Assembly: GCA_025354565.1 (NCBI GenBank) | Contig: JANXMQ010000234.1 | Location: 1-42,574, forward strand | DNA from: Akkermansiaceae bacterium | GTDB lineage: Bacteria > Verrucomicrobiota > Verrucomicrobiia > Verrucomicrobiales > Akkermansiaceae | Reading direction: 5' to 3' | Length of the DNA stretch: 42,574 nucleotides | Shown here: positions 18,025-26,780 of the stretch, piece by piece | How positions within the stretch are numbered: position 1 is the stretch's first letter | Layout of the letters: each line of letters opens with the position of its first letter | The notes under the pieces: model-generated | What the model saw: the letters and a program-made list of their open reading frames with translations, nothing else | Told to the model about the DNA's origin: nothing | The model's database searches: none | Translations under genes and position numbers: made by a program

Positions 18025-18657
18025 ATGAAACGTCAACTTGCCCTCATTGCCTTCGCCCTGTTTCCTGTGCTCGCCCAATGCGAACCCGCCAAGGATGCGG
18101 AAAAACCTGCCGTCGCCAAAGCCTCCAAGGTTCGTTTAAAGACGAGCAAGGGCGATATCGTCATCGAGTTGAACGCGGAAAAAGCACCGGTCACGGTGGA
18201 GAATTTCCTGAACTACGTGAAAAAGAAGCACTATGACGGCACGGTGTTTCACCGGGTGATCGCGGATTTCATGATCCAAGGTGGCGGCTTCAAAGAGGAG
18301 GGCAAGGGCCTCGTCGAAATGAGTGTGGACAAGCCCATTAAAAACGAGGGCCAAAACGGGCTGGGCAACGAGCGCGGCACCATCGCCATGGCCCGGACCA
18401 ACGATCCTAACAGCGCCACGGCCCAGTTTTTCATCAATGTAAAAGACAACGCAATGCTCAACTACCCGAGCAACGGCGGCTATGCGGTCTTTGGCAAAGT
18501 GGTGGAAGGCATGGACGTGGTGGATAAAATCAAGGCCGTGGAAACGGGAACTTCCCCGCTCACCATGCGCCACCCGGCGACCGGCGAGAAAATCGAGATG
18601 CCTTCCGGTGACGTGCCAAAAGAGAATGTGGTGATCACCTCCGCGACCGTCGAGTGA
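18025..18657 (+). CDS. Exported cyclophilin-type peptidyl-prolyl cis-trans isomerase
   Basis: A protein of 210 aa with a signal peptide ([16 protein letters not shown]), possibly a lipoprotein because a Cys follows Ala-Gln. The cyclophilin domain covers about residues 40-208: [20 protein letters not shown], the catalytic region [19 protein letters not shown], and [12 protein letters not shown]. The short loop style is that of bacterial PpiA. The protein should help fold exported proteins in the periplasm. The start at 18025 places the signal peptide at the N-terminus; the open frame upstream is not protein-like. plsY follows after 21 bases, so the three genes to 20386 may form one unit. Confidence 0.9.
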   Translation: MKRQLALIAFALFPVLAQCEPAKDAEKPAVAKASKVRLKTSKGDIVIELNAEKAPVTVENFLNYVKKKHYDGTVFHRVIADFMIQGGGFKEEGKGLVEMSVDKPIKNEGQNGLGNERGTIAMARTNDPNSATAQFFINVKDNAMLNYPSNGGYAVFGKVVEGMDVVDKIKAVETGTSPLTMRHPATGEKIEMPSGDVPKENVVITSATVE

Positions 18658-18678
18658 AGCCTTTCTAACAGCCATTTC

Positions 18679-19383
18679 ATGCAACTCTGGATTTGCCCAC
18701 TCATCGCATTTTTGTTAGGATCGATTCCATTCGGCCTGATCATCGCGCGGGCAAAAGGCATCAACATCCGCCAGCATGGTTCAGGCAACATCGGCGCGAC
18801 TAATGTGCTGCGGGTGATTGGAAAAAAATACGGGATTTCCTGCCTGTTTTTGGATGCGCTCAAGGGCTTCATTCCGGTCGTGATCGCCATCTCGCTGATC
18901 CGTTTTGAAGGCATAAAAAATCCGATGACCCTTACCGGCCTCGCGCCTTACGCCCAGGATTTCCCGATGCTGACGGCGCAGATTTTCCAAGTCATCACGG
19001 GCTTTTGTGCGGTCTTGGGTCATAACTATTCGCCATGGGTCGGCTTCAAAGGCGGGAAAGGCATCGCCACTTCCGCTGGCGTGCTGATTGCGCTGATGCC
19101 CGCCGCCATCGTGATTCTCATCGTGGTCTGGCTGGTGGTTTTTCTACTTACAAAATACGTCTCGCTGGCGAGCATCATCACCGCGGCAGTGCTGCCCTTG
19201 GTGACGCTGTGGGGCTCATGGTTTCATGGAAAAATCCAAAATGGCACCTGGAACAAGCCGTTGTTTATCTTCACCCTCGTCATCGCCGTTCTAGCAGTTT
19301 GGAAGCACCGCAGCAACATCGAGCGCCTGCGAAATGGCACCGAGCATCGATTCACCCGCAAGCCGAAAGCCGCCGATGTCTGA
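18679..19383 (+). CDS. plsY: Glycerol-3-phosphate acyltransferase PlsY
   Basis: An integral membrane enzyme of 234 aa that transfers an acyl group from acyl-phosphate to sn-glycerol 3-phosphate, the first step of phospholipid synthesis. All three family motifs are present: GSIPFGLIIA with HGSGNIGATNVLR, then GHNYSPWVGFKGGKGIATS, then KHRSNIERLRNGTEHR near the C-terminus. It is slightly longer than most PlsY proteins because of insertions near residues 75-95. The gene overlaps gpsA by eight bases, so producer and consumer of glycerol 3-phosphate are coupled. Confidence 0.95.
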   Translation: MQLWICPLIAFLLGSIPFGLIIARAKGINIRQHGSGNIGATNVLRVIGKKYGISCLFLDALKGFIPVVIAISLIRFEGIKNPMTLTGLAPYAQDFPMLTAQIFQVITGFCAVLGHNYSPWVGFKGGKGIATSAGVLIALMPAAIVILIVVWLVVFLLTKYVSLASIITAAVLPLVTLWGSWFHGKIQNGTWNKPLFIFTLVIAVLAVWKHRSNIERLRNGTEHRFTRKPKAADV

Positions 19384-20386
19384 TGTCCCCTTTAAATCCG
19401 CCGCGATCATCGGCTCCGGTTCGTTCGGCACGGCGATGGCGAAATTGTTGGCAGCGCGGCTGGAATCCATCGTGTTGATCGGTCGTGATCCAGCCATTGC
19501 AGAGGCGATCAACCGCGAGCGAAAAAATCCGCATTATCTCAGCAGCGTCACGCTGGATGCAAATGTCAGCGCGTCCTCCAGTCTAACCGACGCACTCCCC
19601 CACCCGCTCATCCTTTTCGCCGTTCCCACGTCCGCCACACGGGAAACCGCGCGCACTCTCGCCGCCGCCGGGCTTGCCGCTGAAGCAACATTGGTGTCCT
19701 GCGCCAAGGGCATTGAGAAACATACCGGCGACCGCATGAGCCAGATCCTGCGTGAAATTTTCCCGCACAATCCAATCGCCGCGCTATCAGGTCCTAACCA
19801 CGCCGAGGAAATCGCTGCCGGGATGGCCACCTGCGCCGTGATCGGATCCGAAGACCTCCAGATCGCCGTCCGCTTGCAGGAGCTTTTCACCTTCCCGCAT
19901 TTCCGCTCCTACACCAGCGACGACCTCGCTGGCATTGAGTTTGGTGGGGCGGTGAAAAATGTCTATGCCATTGCCGCCGGCATGGCGCACGGCTTGGGAC
20001 TGGGCGACAATGCGGTGGCCGCGCTCGTCACCCGCGCACTGGCGGAGATGACCCGGTTAGGGACCGCCCTGGGCGGACGGATGGAGACCTTCGCGGGTCT
20101 ATCCGGCGTGGGCGATTTGATCGTCACGTGTTTTTCCGAGCACTCGCGGAACCACCGCGTCGGCCTTGCCTTGGGCGGCGGAAAATCACTGGAAGAAGCC
20201 GTCGCCGCTCTCGGCATGGTCGCGGAGGGCGTGCCTAACACTTTATCGATTCACGAAACCGCCCATCGCGCGGGTGTCCGCACGCCGATCATCGACGCGG
20301 TTCACAGCATTCTCTATCAGGGGAAACCCGCACCGCTCGCGATGAAAGAACTGCTGACCCGCGATCCACGGCCAGAGCATAGTTAG
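19376..20386 (+). CDS. gpsA: NAD(P)-dependent glycerol-3-phosphate dehydrogenase
   Basis: A cytoplasmic enzyme of 336 aa reducing dihydroxyacetone phosphate to sn-glycerol 3-phosphate. It has a Rossmann motif (IIGSGSFGTAMAKLLA), SCAKGIE, SGPNHAEEIAAG, the catalytic-lysine region FGGAVKNVYAIAAGMAHGLG and GVGDLIVTCFSEHSRNHRVG. The ATG at 19376 is chosen because the Rossmann fold starts shortly after; it lies inside the end of plsY. The 3' end overlaps the convergent DedA gene by four bases. Confidence 0.95.
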   Translation: MSDVPFKSAAIIGSGSFGTAMAKLLAARLESIVLIGRDPAIAEAINRERKNPHYLSSVTLDANVSASSSLTDALPHPLILFAVPTSATRETARTLAAAGLAAEATLVSCAKGIEKHTGDRMSQILREIFPHNPIAALSGPNHAEEIAAGMATCAVIGSEDLQIAVRLQELFTFPHFRSYTSDDLAGIEFGGAVKNVYAIAAGMAHGLGLGDNAVAALVTRALAEMTRLGTALGGRMETFAGLSGVGDLIVTCFSEHSRNHRVGLALGGGKSLEEAVAALGMVAEGVPNTLSIHETAHRAGVRTPIIDAVHSILYQGKPAPLAMKELLTRDPRPEHS

Positions 20387-21048
20387 ACACTCTTTTTTGG
20401 CTCTGTCAGCCGCAGTGCCAGGAAATACAAAACACCGACCGCAGCGATGGCGGCGATGATCCACAGCGCCTCATGTTTCACCGCATGGATCAGATGTTGC
20501 AAATCCACACCTTGCCCGAGCTTGAGCGCTGTCAATTGATCCGGGTCCAGGCGCTTGCCCACTTTTTGCCCGAGCACCGCCAGCACGCTGCACCAGATCG
20601 CTGAGCCGACGACGGTCAGAACGCTGAATTTCAGAAAACCCATCCGCAGCATTCCCGCCGGGATCGAGATCAGATGGCGGATCACCGGCAGCAGTCGGGC
20701 GAAAAAAATCCCGCCACCACCGTATCGCCGCATGAACCGCTCCGCCCGCTCGATTTTATCCGGCGGCATCAGGAAAAATTTCCCGAAACGCATCACCAGC
20801 GGACGCCCAAGCAATAACGCGGCCCAATAAGTGATCGCCGAGCCCAGCCACGAACCGAAGGTCCCGGCCAGAATCACGCCCGTTAGCGACATGCTCCCGC
20901 CTTGTGCCGCCAGAATCGCCGCCGGTGGAATCACCAACTCACTAGGCACCGGAAAAATCGAGCTCTCCATCGCCATCAGCAAAATCACTCCACCATACCC
21001 CCACGCGTGAACCCAGTGAAACCACGTTTCGATCAGTGACTGCATCAT
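20383..21048 (-). CDS. DedA-family inner-membrane protein
   Basis: A protein of 221 aa. It has the DedA/SNARE-associated pattern: ESSIFPVPSELVIPPAAILA, GTFGSWLGSAITYWAALLLG and the signature FFARLLPVIRHLISIPAGML, followed by membrane helices. DedA proteins are linked to lipid flipping and proton-motive-force maintenance. The location beside phospholipid genes (convergent to gpsA) is consistent but proves nothing. It starts at the double ATG at 21048. Confidence 0.9.
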   Translation of the reverse strand: MMQSLIETWFHWVHAWGYGGVILLMAMESSIFPVPSELVIPPAAILAAQGGSMSLTGVILAGTFGSWLGSAITYWAALLLGRPLVMRFGKFFLMPPDKIERAERFMRRYGGGGIFFARLLPVIRHLISIPAGMLRMGFLKFSVLTVVGSAIWCSVLAVLGQKVGKRLDPDQLTALKLGQGVDLQHLIHAVKHEALWIIAAIAAVGVLYFLALRLTEPKKSV

Positions 21049-21167
21049 GTGGAAAAATTTGAACGACCGACCTCCGATGACAAGACCAATCGCTGACTTA
21101 CTGATACGACCCCGGATTATCTGGCGGGAAACCTTGAAACTTCTGCGCCTGCCGTGAGAATCCCGCC

Positions 21168-21791
21168 ATGCGCTTGATCTTACTCTGCCTCGCCTTACTC
21201 GCCACCGCGCGCGCGGACAACGCCCCGCTCGAAGCCTGGCTCAAGCGCCAGCCCAGCATCACCACTCTCGACTGCGCTTTCACCCAAGAGCGCAAACTAC
21301 CCGCCTTGAAAGTCCCGACCACCACGCCCGGACGGCTCTGTTTCTCCAAGCCCGACAAAGTGCGCTGGCAGTTGGGTGAACCTTTTCAAACTCTGGCCGT
21401 CTCAGATGGCAAGACGCTGACCCTAATCGATTCCGCCACGAAATCCGCTCGCCAGACCGGTGTCGATTCGCCCCAAGCCACGCGGTTTTCATTGCTGTCC
21501 GGCAAGGCGTTCCAATCGCCAGAGGCATTCTATCAGGCCTTTGAAATCATTGAATCCCGCGTCACCGAAGGGATCTCGCAATACACACTCAAAGCCAAGG
21601 ATCGTCGCATCAGGTCACAGATTCCATGGATTTTCCTCGATATTGATCCGGAAAAAAACGAACTGCGAGCGCTGGAATTCGAGCTGCAAGACAAGTCCCG
21701 CCTGCGCTCGATTTTCCTGCACCCGGTCTTTAACAGCAAGCTGGACGACGCCCTCTTCAAGCCCGATCTAACGGGCTATGAGGTGAAGTGA
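21168..21791 (+). CDS. LolA-like outer-membrane lipoprotein carrier
   Basis: A periplasmic protein of 207 aa with a short signal peptide (LILLCLALLATARA). The LolA fold is suggested by LDCAFTQERKLPALKVPTTT, then GRLCFSKPDKVRWQLGEPFQ, then TLAVSDGKTLTLID, with a hydrophobic concave beta-sheet pattern to the end. LolA-type proteins ferry lipoproteins from the inner to the outer membrane; many divergent members in PVC bacteria lack experimental proof. It stands alone on the plus strand and converges on the GH105 gene with a seven-base gap. Confidence 0.75.
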   Translation: MRLILLCLALLATARADNAPLEAWLKRQPSITTLDCAFTQERKLPALKVPTTTPGRLCFSKPDKVRWQLGEPFQTLAVSDGKTLTLIDSATKSARQTGVDSPQATRFSLLSGKAFQSPEAFYQAFEIIESRVTEGISQYTLKAKDRRIRSQIPWIFLDIDPEKNELRALEFELQDKSRLRSIFLHPVFNSKLDDALFKPDLTGYEVK

Positions 21792-21798
21792 GAACCGC

Positions 21799-22911
21799 CT
21801 AACGAAGCAAGGCGCTCGCGGTCCAAAGCATCGGCGACTGGCCGTGGAGGTCGCCTGCGGTGCGCGGGCGGGCAAGATAGTAGGGTTCGTCAAAGCCCTT
21901 GTTGGTCCCCACGCAAACCTCGCGGAGGTTGGCGTTTTCATCGAGAAATCCGACCAGCGCCAGCCATGCCTTGCGGGCGGCGGGGCCGTAGGTTTTCTCT
22001 TCGAGCCAGCCGTTTTTCACGCCGGTGACCATGGCAAAGGTGAACATCGCAGAGCCTGAAGATTCCGGCCACGAGTCCGGCTTGTCGATGAGTTGACGCC
22101 ACATGCCCGTGTCCATTTGGGAACCTAACAAAGCGGCCATCATCTTGCGATAGCCAGCCAGTATCCGGGCGTGCTGCGGATGGTTTTCCGGGAGCGAGCG
22201 GAGCAACTCGGCGGAACCGGCGGCCATCCAACCATTGCCCCGGCCCCAGAAAAAATGCGAGTCCGTGCCGTGATAAAACAGGCCGTTAGCCTCCTGCATC
22301 TTGTCCAAATAAGCGGCCATCGTCAGCGCGGCACGGTCGAGATATTTGACGTCGCCCGAGGCGCGGAAGGCTTGGACCTGGACGATCGGAATCATATACA
22401 TGTCGTCGATCCAATACCGTGCTTCTGCCGTGATGCCGTCCGGCGTGGTGTTTTCCCACTGCGCGTCGGCGAGGCTGAGACCGAGTGCCTTGCATCGCGC
22501 GTCCTGGGTCTGGATGAAAATCTCAAGCGGCGCGGTGCCGGCCACCCGCAGGTCCACATGGGCCTTGTGGCTGATGTGGCTGCTGCCCGGCTCGCTCAGA
22601 AACGGCTCAAAGCGTTTCACCAAGCGGTCGCGCAGATCCAGGTCGCCTGTTAGCTTGGCAACCGTTAACGCGCCGTACCAGGAGATGATTTCCGGATAGA
22701 TCAAGCTGGCCTCTGGCTTTTCCGGGGTGGCCTCGTAGCGGAATTTCCGGACGATCACGTTCTCGGCGATCCGCTTACCGACCGCGGCGGGCGAGGCCCC
22801 TTCCGGCCAGTCGGTGAAAAATGTAGAACCAGGTTTTTCCGCCGCCAGACAAACGGAAGAAGCGGCGATGGCGGCGAAGATTAGCGATGTTAGAAAATAG
22901 ATTTTCTTCAT
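21799..22911 (-). CDS. Secreted GH105-family unsaturated glucuronyl/rhamnogalacturonyl hydrolase
   Basis: A protein of 370 aa with signal peptide (IYFLTSLIFAAIAASSVCLA). The alpha/alpha-barrel of GH88/GH105 is seen in YWIDDMYMIPIVQVQAFRAS (with the catalytic-type Asp in WIDD), HGTDSHFFWGRGNGWMAAG and WPESSGSAMFTFAMV. These enzymes remove the unsaturated uronic acid left at the non-reducing end by polysaccharide lyases, so the enzyme would follow a lyase in a pathway. The ATG at 22911 is preferred to a TTG nine bases earlier. It lies 21 bases after the DUF4861 gene and is probably co-transcribed with it. Confidence 0.88.
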   Translation of the reverse strand: MKKIYFLTSLIFAAIAASSVCLAAEKPGSTFFTDWPEGASPAAVGKRIAENVIVRKFRYEATPEKPEASLIYPEIISWYGALTVAKLTGDLDLRDRLVKRFEPFLSEPGSSHISHKAHVDLRVAGTAPLEIFIQTQDARCKALGLSLADAQWENTTPDGITAEARYWIDDMYMIPIVQVQAFRASGDVKYLDRAALTMAAYLDKMQEANGLFYHGTDSHFFWGRGNGWMAAGSAELLRSLPENHPQHARILAGYRKMMAALLGSQMDTGMWRQLIDKPDSWPESSGSAMFTFAMVTGVKNGWLEEKTYGPAARKAWLALVGFLDENANLREVCVGTNKGFDEPYYLARPRTAGDLHGQSPMLWTASALLR

Positions 22912-22932
22912 GGTGCCCAAAAGGATGAGGGA

Positions 22933-24102
22933 TCACTTGCCCAACGTTACCTTGACCTCAACCGGTGAGGCCAAGCCGCGTGCAAACTCGGTGACATGCT
23001 GCTTCCAAGCCGCCGCATCCGTAAATTGACCGGCCTTGTCCCAACAGAAGCCGGCCCAGTAAATCGCCACATTGCCATCCGCCTTCGCGAGGACGAGTTG
23101 GTTCAATTTGTCCTCCGTCTGTTTTTCAAAAGCCTTGGGGCCGGTGATGATCGCCAGGCCCTGATTACCGGCCTTCTTTTCCATTGGCTCCCACTTCAGC
23201 AGCCAGCCTTCGGCAGGACTCGCCTCGACCGCTTCGCCCGCCGTTTTCTTGAGGCCGATCCCGACCGTCAGCGGGGCAAATTTGCCACCGGCGGGAAATG
23301 TGTAATGGCTTTCAAAGCGGTCGAACTGCTGCCCGGCATCCAGCGAAATTCGCCTGGTCTCGCCGACATTCACGCCGTTGACGGGAAATGGCGCGTATTC
23401 CAGCTCGAACAACACGCGGATGGGTCCGTTGGCGAGGACATTGGAGTTAATGAAATTGTGCCCGGTCCAGAGTTGGTCGGCGGCCCACAGACCATCGCCG
23501 CCGCAACCACGGCTAATGCCTGCGGAATAGAAGTCCGCGCCGGTGCCACGATCGACGTGATAGTCATCGGTGAGATACCAGTCGTTGATGACCAAATGCG
23601 GCGTGCGCTTGGACCAGATGTCGATGGTATTGCTGGTGAGCGGTTCGCCCTTCCAGGTTTCCAGCGCGGCACCATAAGTGCGGTGGGCGATGCGATCGTT
23701 TTCCCAAGCGAAGTCATCAAAACGCTCTCTGGCAAAACGCCCGAAGGCCTTCCATTGTTCCTTCTCACAGACCTGTTTCGTCCCGGCGGTCACCGTGAAA
23801 GTCTTGGTTTCACCGGCGGCGAAATCGGCCTGAAAAATCACTGCGTCGTAGGTGCGGAGGGCGTCGCCGTCGTTGTCGATGGCCTGGCAGACCAGCTCTT
23901 TGCCGGTGGCGTCCTTGACGTGGATTTGGTTGAGGTTTTTTGCGTTCAACGGGGCGAGTTCCTTGGCCGTGAGTGCGAGGGTTTGGCTGGTGCGGGCCAG
24001 CGGCAATTTGTTGATCGCGCTCACATCGAGTTGCGCCGCCCAGCCCACGAAGGGACACGTGAGAAGGGCGAGCATCAAGGGGGTTTTCAGGGTAGTGGCC
24101 AT
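22933..24102 (-). CDS. DUF4861-family secreted protein
   Basis: A protein of 389 aa with a signal peptide (TPLMLALLTCPFVGWAA) and all-beta sequence throughout. It matches the DUF4861 family as I know it: LPLARTSQTLALTAKELAPL, ENDRIAHRTYGAALETW, DWYLTDDYHVDRGTGADFYS, GISRGCGGDGLW and NFINSNVLANGPIRVLFELE. The family lacks an established activity as far as I know but is repeatedly found in polysaccharide-utilisation loci beside GH105/GH88 enzymes, as here. The conserved cluster around HxD/RGTGADFYSAG could be an active site. It may be an enzyme or a binding protein acting on uronate-containing oligosaccharides. Confidence 0.8.
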   Translation of the reverse strand: MATTLKTPLMLALLTCPFVGWAAQLDVSAINKLPLARTSQTLALTAKELAPLNAKNLNQIHVKDATGKELVCQAIDNDGDALRTYDAVIFQADFAAGETKTFTVTAGTKQVCEKEQWKAFGRFARERFDDFAWENDRIAHRTYGAALETWKGEPLTSNTIDIWSKRTPHLVINDWYLTDDYHVDRGTGADFYSAGISRGCGGDGLWAADQLWTGHNFINSNVLANGPIRVLFELEYAPFPVNGVNVGETRRISLDAGQQFDRFESHYTFPAGGKFAPLTVGIGLKKTAGEAVEASPAEGWLLKWEPMEKKAGNQGLAIITGPKAFEKQTEDKLNQLVLAKADGNVAIYWAGFCWDKAGQFTDAAAWKQHVTEFARGLASPVEVKVTLGK

Positions 24103-24159
24103 AACGTGGGTTGCTAAACGTGCGGCGGGGTGGCGATCTTTCCCGACCGGCGGCAGGCG

Positions 24160-24741
24160 TCAGGAAGCGGCGGCGACGTTTAAAGCAGCGGCCGATTTCC
24201 GCAGTTCCATCACCGTGATCGGCGGGACGTTCAGCAGGCAATGCTCGCTGCGAAAGAGGTCGAAGAACGAATGCTCGGCGATCATCAATGACACTTGATA
24301 GGTAATGAACACGCTATCCGGCCCCATGGCCAAGGCGATGTTAGAGAGCAATTTTTCCCGCAGCTCGCGGTCCATGATGGTGAAGGGAATGCCGGAGACG
24401 ATGTAGTCGGGATTGGAAATGCCGAGGTTGTCCAAGGTCACGCCGAGGTGCAGGGCGTCGGTATGCACCACGGTGACCCGGTCGTCATGGGCGAATTGTT
24501 TTTCCAAATGCGCGGCGAATTGGTCGTCCAGCTCGATGAGGATCAGCCTCGACTCCGCGTTCATGCGGCGGACGATCTGACGCGTGTGGCAGCCTTCACC
24601 GGGTCCCAGTTCGATGACCACGCGAGGTTTGGAAAAGTCGATGCGTTTCGCGGTTTGGCGGGTAAGAAAGCCCGAACTCGGGACGATGTAGCCGACCCGG
24701 ATCGGGTTCGCGAGGACGCGTTTGAAGAACAGGAGACTCAT
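24160..24741 (-). CDS. Class I SAM methyltransferase, phospholipid N-methyltransferase-like
   Basis: A protein of 193 aa. The beginning (FFKRVLANPIRVGYIVPSSG, FLTRQTAKRI) plus the SAM-binding motif VVIELGPGEGCHTRQIV and a motif IV-like VSGIPFTIMD match the COG3963 group, which includes phosphatidylethanolamine N-methyltransferases (PmtA) and rRNA-adenine-methylase-like proteins. The likely substrate is a lipid head group. The gene lies between DUF4861 and a second methyltransferase, all on the minus strand with gaps of about 57 bases, so an operon is possible though the functions do not obviously connect. Confidence 0.8.
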   Translation of the reverse strand: MSLLFFKRVLANPIRVGYIVPSSGFLTRQTAKRIDFSKPRVVIELGPGEGCHTRQIVRRMNAESRLILIELDDQFAAHLEKQFAHDDRVTVVHTDALHLGVTLDNLGISNPDYIVSGIPFTIMDRELREKLLSNIALAMGPDSVFITYQVSLMIAEHSFFDLFRSEHCLLNVPPITVMELRKSAAALNVAAAS

Positions 24742-24799
24742 GGTGGCAGGTGAAGTGAGGGAGTCATAACCCGGTCATTTGCAATTTCCTAGCCCAACT

Positions 24800-25390
24800 T
24801 CATCCGACTTTGCAAGCAAGCAGCAGGAACGGTGCTGGCTGGCGGGTGCCGATGGCTCCGTATTTCGCAATCCGCCAGCCAGCGGAGGCTTGCGCAGTCA
24901 TCCAAAGCTCCACCGCCACTGCCTCGGCGGCACCGGCAGGATGACCGGGGTAACAGATCACGGCAAGGATGCCACCGGGTTTCAGCACCGTGGCCGCGGA
25001 GGCGAGGGCGCTTAGCGTGGTGGCCTGCTCTGTGGTTAGCGCATGATTTTCCCCGGGCAGGTATCCGAGGTTGAACATCACCACGGCGGCGGATCCAGCG
25101 GTGGCACGGGCGGCCATTTCCGCATGGGACTCATGGAAAAATTCGACCCGTGGGGCAAATCCCGCCGCAGTCACCCGCGATGTCGCAGAAACCAGCGCCG
25201 CTTCCTGTACATCGAATGCAAGCACCCGGCCTGCCGCGCCGACGCATTCCGCGAGGAAAATCGTGTCATGACCGTTGCCTGCGGTGGCGTCGATGGCGAG
25301 ATCGCCGGGAGCAACCAAGCGGCGGAGAATTTCCTGCACCAGCGCGGTCGGGCGCGGGGGAAACAACGGGGCCGAATCAGCGGGAGTCAT
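24800..25390 (-). CDS. Class I SAM methyltransferase of the YtqB/rRNA methylase-like family
   Basis: A protein of 196 aa. The opening ALVQEILRRLVAPGDLAIDA and TAGNGHDTIFLAECVG are the SAM-binding start of the PF06962-type methylases. MFNLGYLPGENHALTT and CYPGHPAGAAEAVAVELW are further family hallmarks. Its target is not established by sequence; relatives act on RNA, and some YtqB-like proteins were linked to tRNA modification. The start at 25390 lies inside the preceding oxidoreductase gene with a 14-base overlap, so the two are coupled. A longer in-frame start at 25450 would overlap more and is less likely. Confidence 0.8.
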   Translation of the reverse strand: MTPADSAPLFPPRPTALVQEILRRLVAPGDLAIDATAGNGHDTIFLAECVGAAGRVLAFDVQEAALVSATSRVTAAGFAPRVEFFHESHAEMAARATAGSAAVVMFNLGYLPGENHALTTEQATTLSALASAATVLKPGGILAVICYPGHPAGAAEAVAVELWMTAQASAGWRIAKYGAIGTRQPAPFLLLACKVG

Positions 25391-26399
25391 CTTGCCGAGC
25401 GTGGGCGAGAAATACCCGGAAGTCCACCTCAGGCTCCGGCTCCGCGCCATCTAACAGCCATCGCGCCAAGCGCCGGGCCATGCCGGGTGCGTAGAGCGTG
25501 CCCTTCGAGCCGAGCGCGTTGAACAACCAACCGCCACCCTCTAGCGGACCAATCAACGGCTGGCTGCGCCGTAAAATCGGCCGCACCGCCGCATCGTGGC
25601 CAATCACCTCGAAGGCTGCGCCCCCCAGACGGCTGGCGATTTCCTCGATCCGCACCCGCCCGCCGGCTGTCGGGAGTTCGTCGAGATCGTGCCATTCATA
25701 CGTTGAGCCGACCTTGAAAACTCCCCCACCCTGCGGCACCAGCCAACCGCCCGCGCCGATGCGGATGTGCGACTGATCCCAGCCCGTTGCACGAATCGTT
25801 AGAATTTCTCCCTTCGCGCAACGGTGGGGGCCGTAGTCACCTGTTAGCAAACCCGCCGCGCCCTCACAGCGGATTTCTCCAAGCTTCCCGCTGCTAGAAA
25901 ATTCGCCTAACTGATAACGGCCGTGTTGGGTAAAAAACTCCCGCGAGCCATCCAGAAACGCCTGTGTGTCGAGCCGTCCGCCGCCCTGAACCGCCACTGC
26001 CCCGACCCAGCCGTCGGGCGCGGGCACCTCCACCGCCGACCACGGCGAGCCGACAGGACACTCTAACTTGCTAGTGATTTTCCGCCATTCTTTAGCCGAT
26101 CCCGCGAGCCTCAAGACCGGTAGCGGATGCCACAACTTGCGCCCAAGTCGTAGCTCTACTGTCGTGTAAAACTCCCGCATTTCCGGCAGAAAATCCGCGA
26201 TCCGCCAGCTTGGCTCGAAGTTTTTGCCGGTCACCGGATTCACCATGCCCGCCGCCATCCGCGAGCTACCGCCCGTGCCGCGATCCACGATCACAAAGTT
26301 CGCGCCGCGTTCCCACAGCGTCCAAGCCAAACAAGTCCCCGCCAAGCCTTGGCCGATTATCACCCATCTGAAATCGCCGTCATTCACCTCGGCATCCAT
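25377..26399 (-). CDS. FAD-dependent amino-acid-oxidase-like oxidoreductase (DAO family)
   Basis: A protein of 340 aa. An N-terminal FAD-binding motif (WVIIGQGLAGTCLAWTLWER, pattern GxGxxG) is followed by GTGGSSRMAAGMVNPVTGKN, GGGRLDTQAFLDGSREFF and a closing GWLFNALGSKGTLYAPGMAR, typical of DadA/ThiO and the C-terminal half of MnmC. The VNPVTGKNFEPSWR region is MnmC-like, which hints at a tRNA-modification or amino-acid oxidase role, but no methyltransferase half is fused here. The gene starts inside a relic sequence at 26384-26455 and overlaps the following methyltransferase gene. Confidence 0.82.
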   Translation of the reverse strand: MDAEVNDGDFRWVIIGQGLAGTCLAWTLWERGANFVIVDRGTGGSSRMAAGMVNPVTGKNFEPSWRIADFLPEMREFYTTVELRLGRKLWHPLPVLRLAGSAKEWRKITSKLECPVGSPWSAVEVPAPDGWVGAVAVQGGGRLDTQAFLDGSREFFTQHGRYQLGEFSSSGKLGEIRCEGAAGLLTGDYGPHRCAKGEILTIRATGWDQSHIRIGAGGWLVPQGGGVFKVGSTYEWHDLDELPTAGGRVRIEEIASRLGGAAFEVIGHDAAVRPILRRSQPLIGPLEGGGWLFNALGSKGTLYAPGMARRLARWLLDGAEPEPEVDFRVFLAHARQDDSR

Positions 26400-26592
26400 T
26401 CCTCATTGGGGTCCAAAACAAATGTTTCCTTGTGCTCATACAGGTCCGGCATTTGCACGTATCCGAGAGGTAGCGGAGGAAGAGGAAGGAAAGCATGTAG
26501 TCACGGAAGTCATCCGCACTCATCGACCCGCGCAGGTCGTCGGCGATCTTCCAGAGAGTGGTGCCCAGTTGCTTTTGGTTGGTGTCGGTCAT
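26384..26592 (-). pseudogene. hsdM: Truncated type I restriction-modification hsdM start fused to an unrelated tail
   Basis: From the ATG at 26592 the frame gives QKQLGTTLWKIADDLRGSMS, then ADDFRDYMLSFLFLRYLSD, the diagnostic N-terminus of HsdM, the modification subunit of type I systems. After about 44 codons the match stops. In another frame the DNA continues as VQMPDLYEHKETFVLDPNEE, then WMPR and a TGA at 26386-26384. That tail resembles the end of the protein encoded at 28211 (DPNEDLIPK, stop). The fusion is therefore a deletion scar joining two genes out of frame. The methylase domain and the S and R subunits are absent from the window. Confidence 0.8.
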
Positions 26593-26780
26593 GGGCGGGG
26601 TTTTTCTGCGTGATAGGGTGTTGGCTCTTCGCGGACCATGGATGACGACTCAGGGCGCAGAAGCAGGGCCCGCTCGCGCAGGGCATCAAGCATCTGGAGT
26701 TTTTCGGCGATGGGGCGCGCGGCGAGCTGTTGCCGGTAGCGGCGCTTGCTTTCGAGGATGGTCTGGAGATCGGCGGTCAT
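26589..26780 (-). CDS. Small helical partner protein of a nucleotidyltransferase
   Basis: A protein of 63 aa, charged and helical (ILESKRRYRQQLAARPIAEK, then LQMLDALRERALLLRPES). I recognise this as a small protein commonly encoded right after AbiEii-like nucleotidyltransferases. It overlaps the nucleotidyltransferase stop by four bases (ATGA) and in turn overlaps the hsdM start by four bases, so all three were translated as one unit. By position it may be the partner (antitoxin or accessory) of the enzyme. That role is inference. Confidence 0.65.
   Translation of the reverse strand: MTADLQTILESKRRYRQQLAARPIAEKLQMLDALRERALLLRPESSSMVREEPTPYHAEKPRP

Noticed and set aside
22996..24117. A 373-codon plus-strand open frame opposite the DUF4861 gene
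   Set aside because: Codon pattern mirrors the antisense gene and no family resemblance is visible; the DUF4861 frame is convincing.
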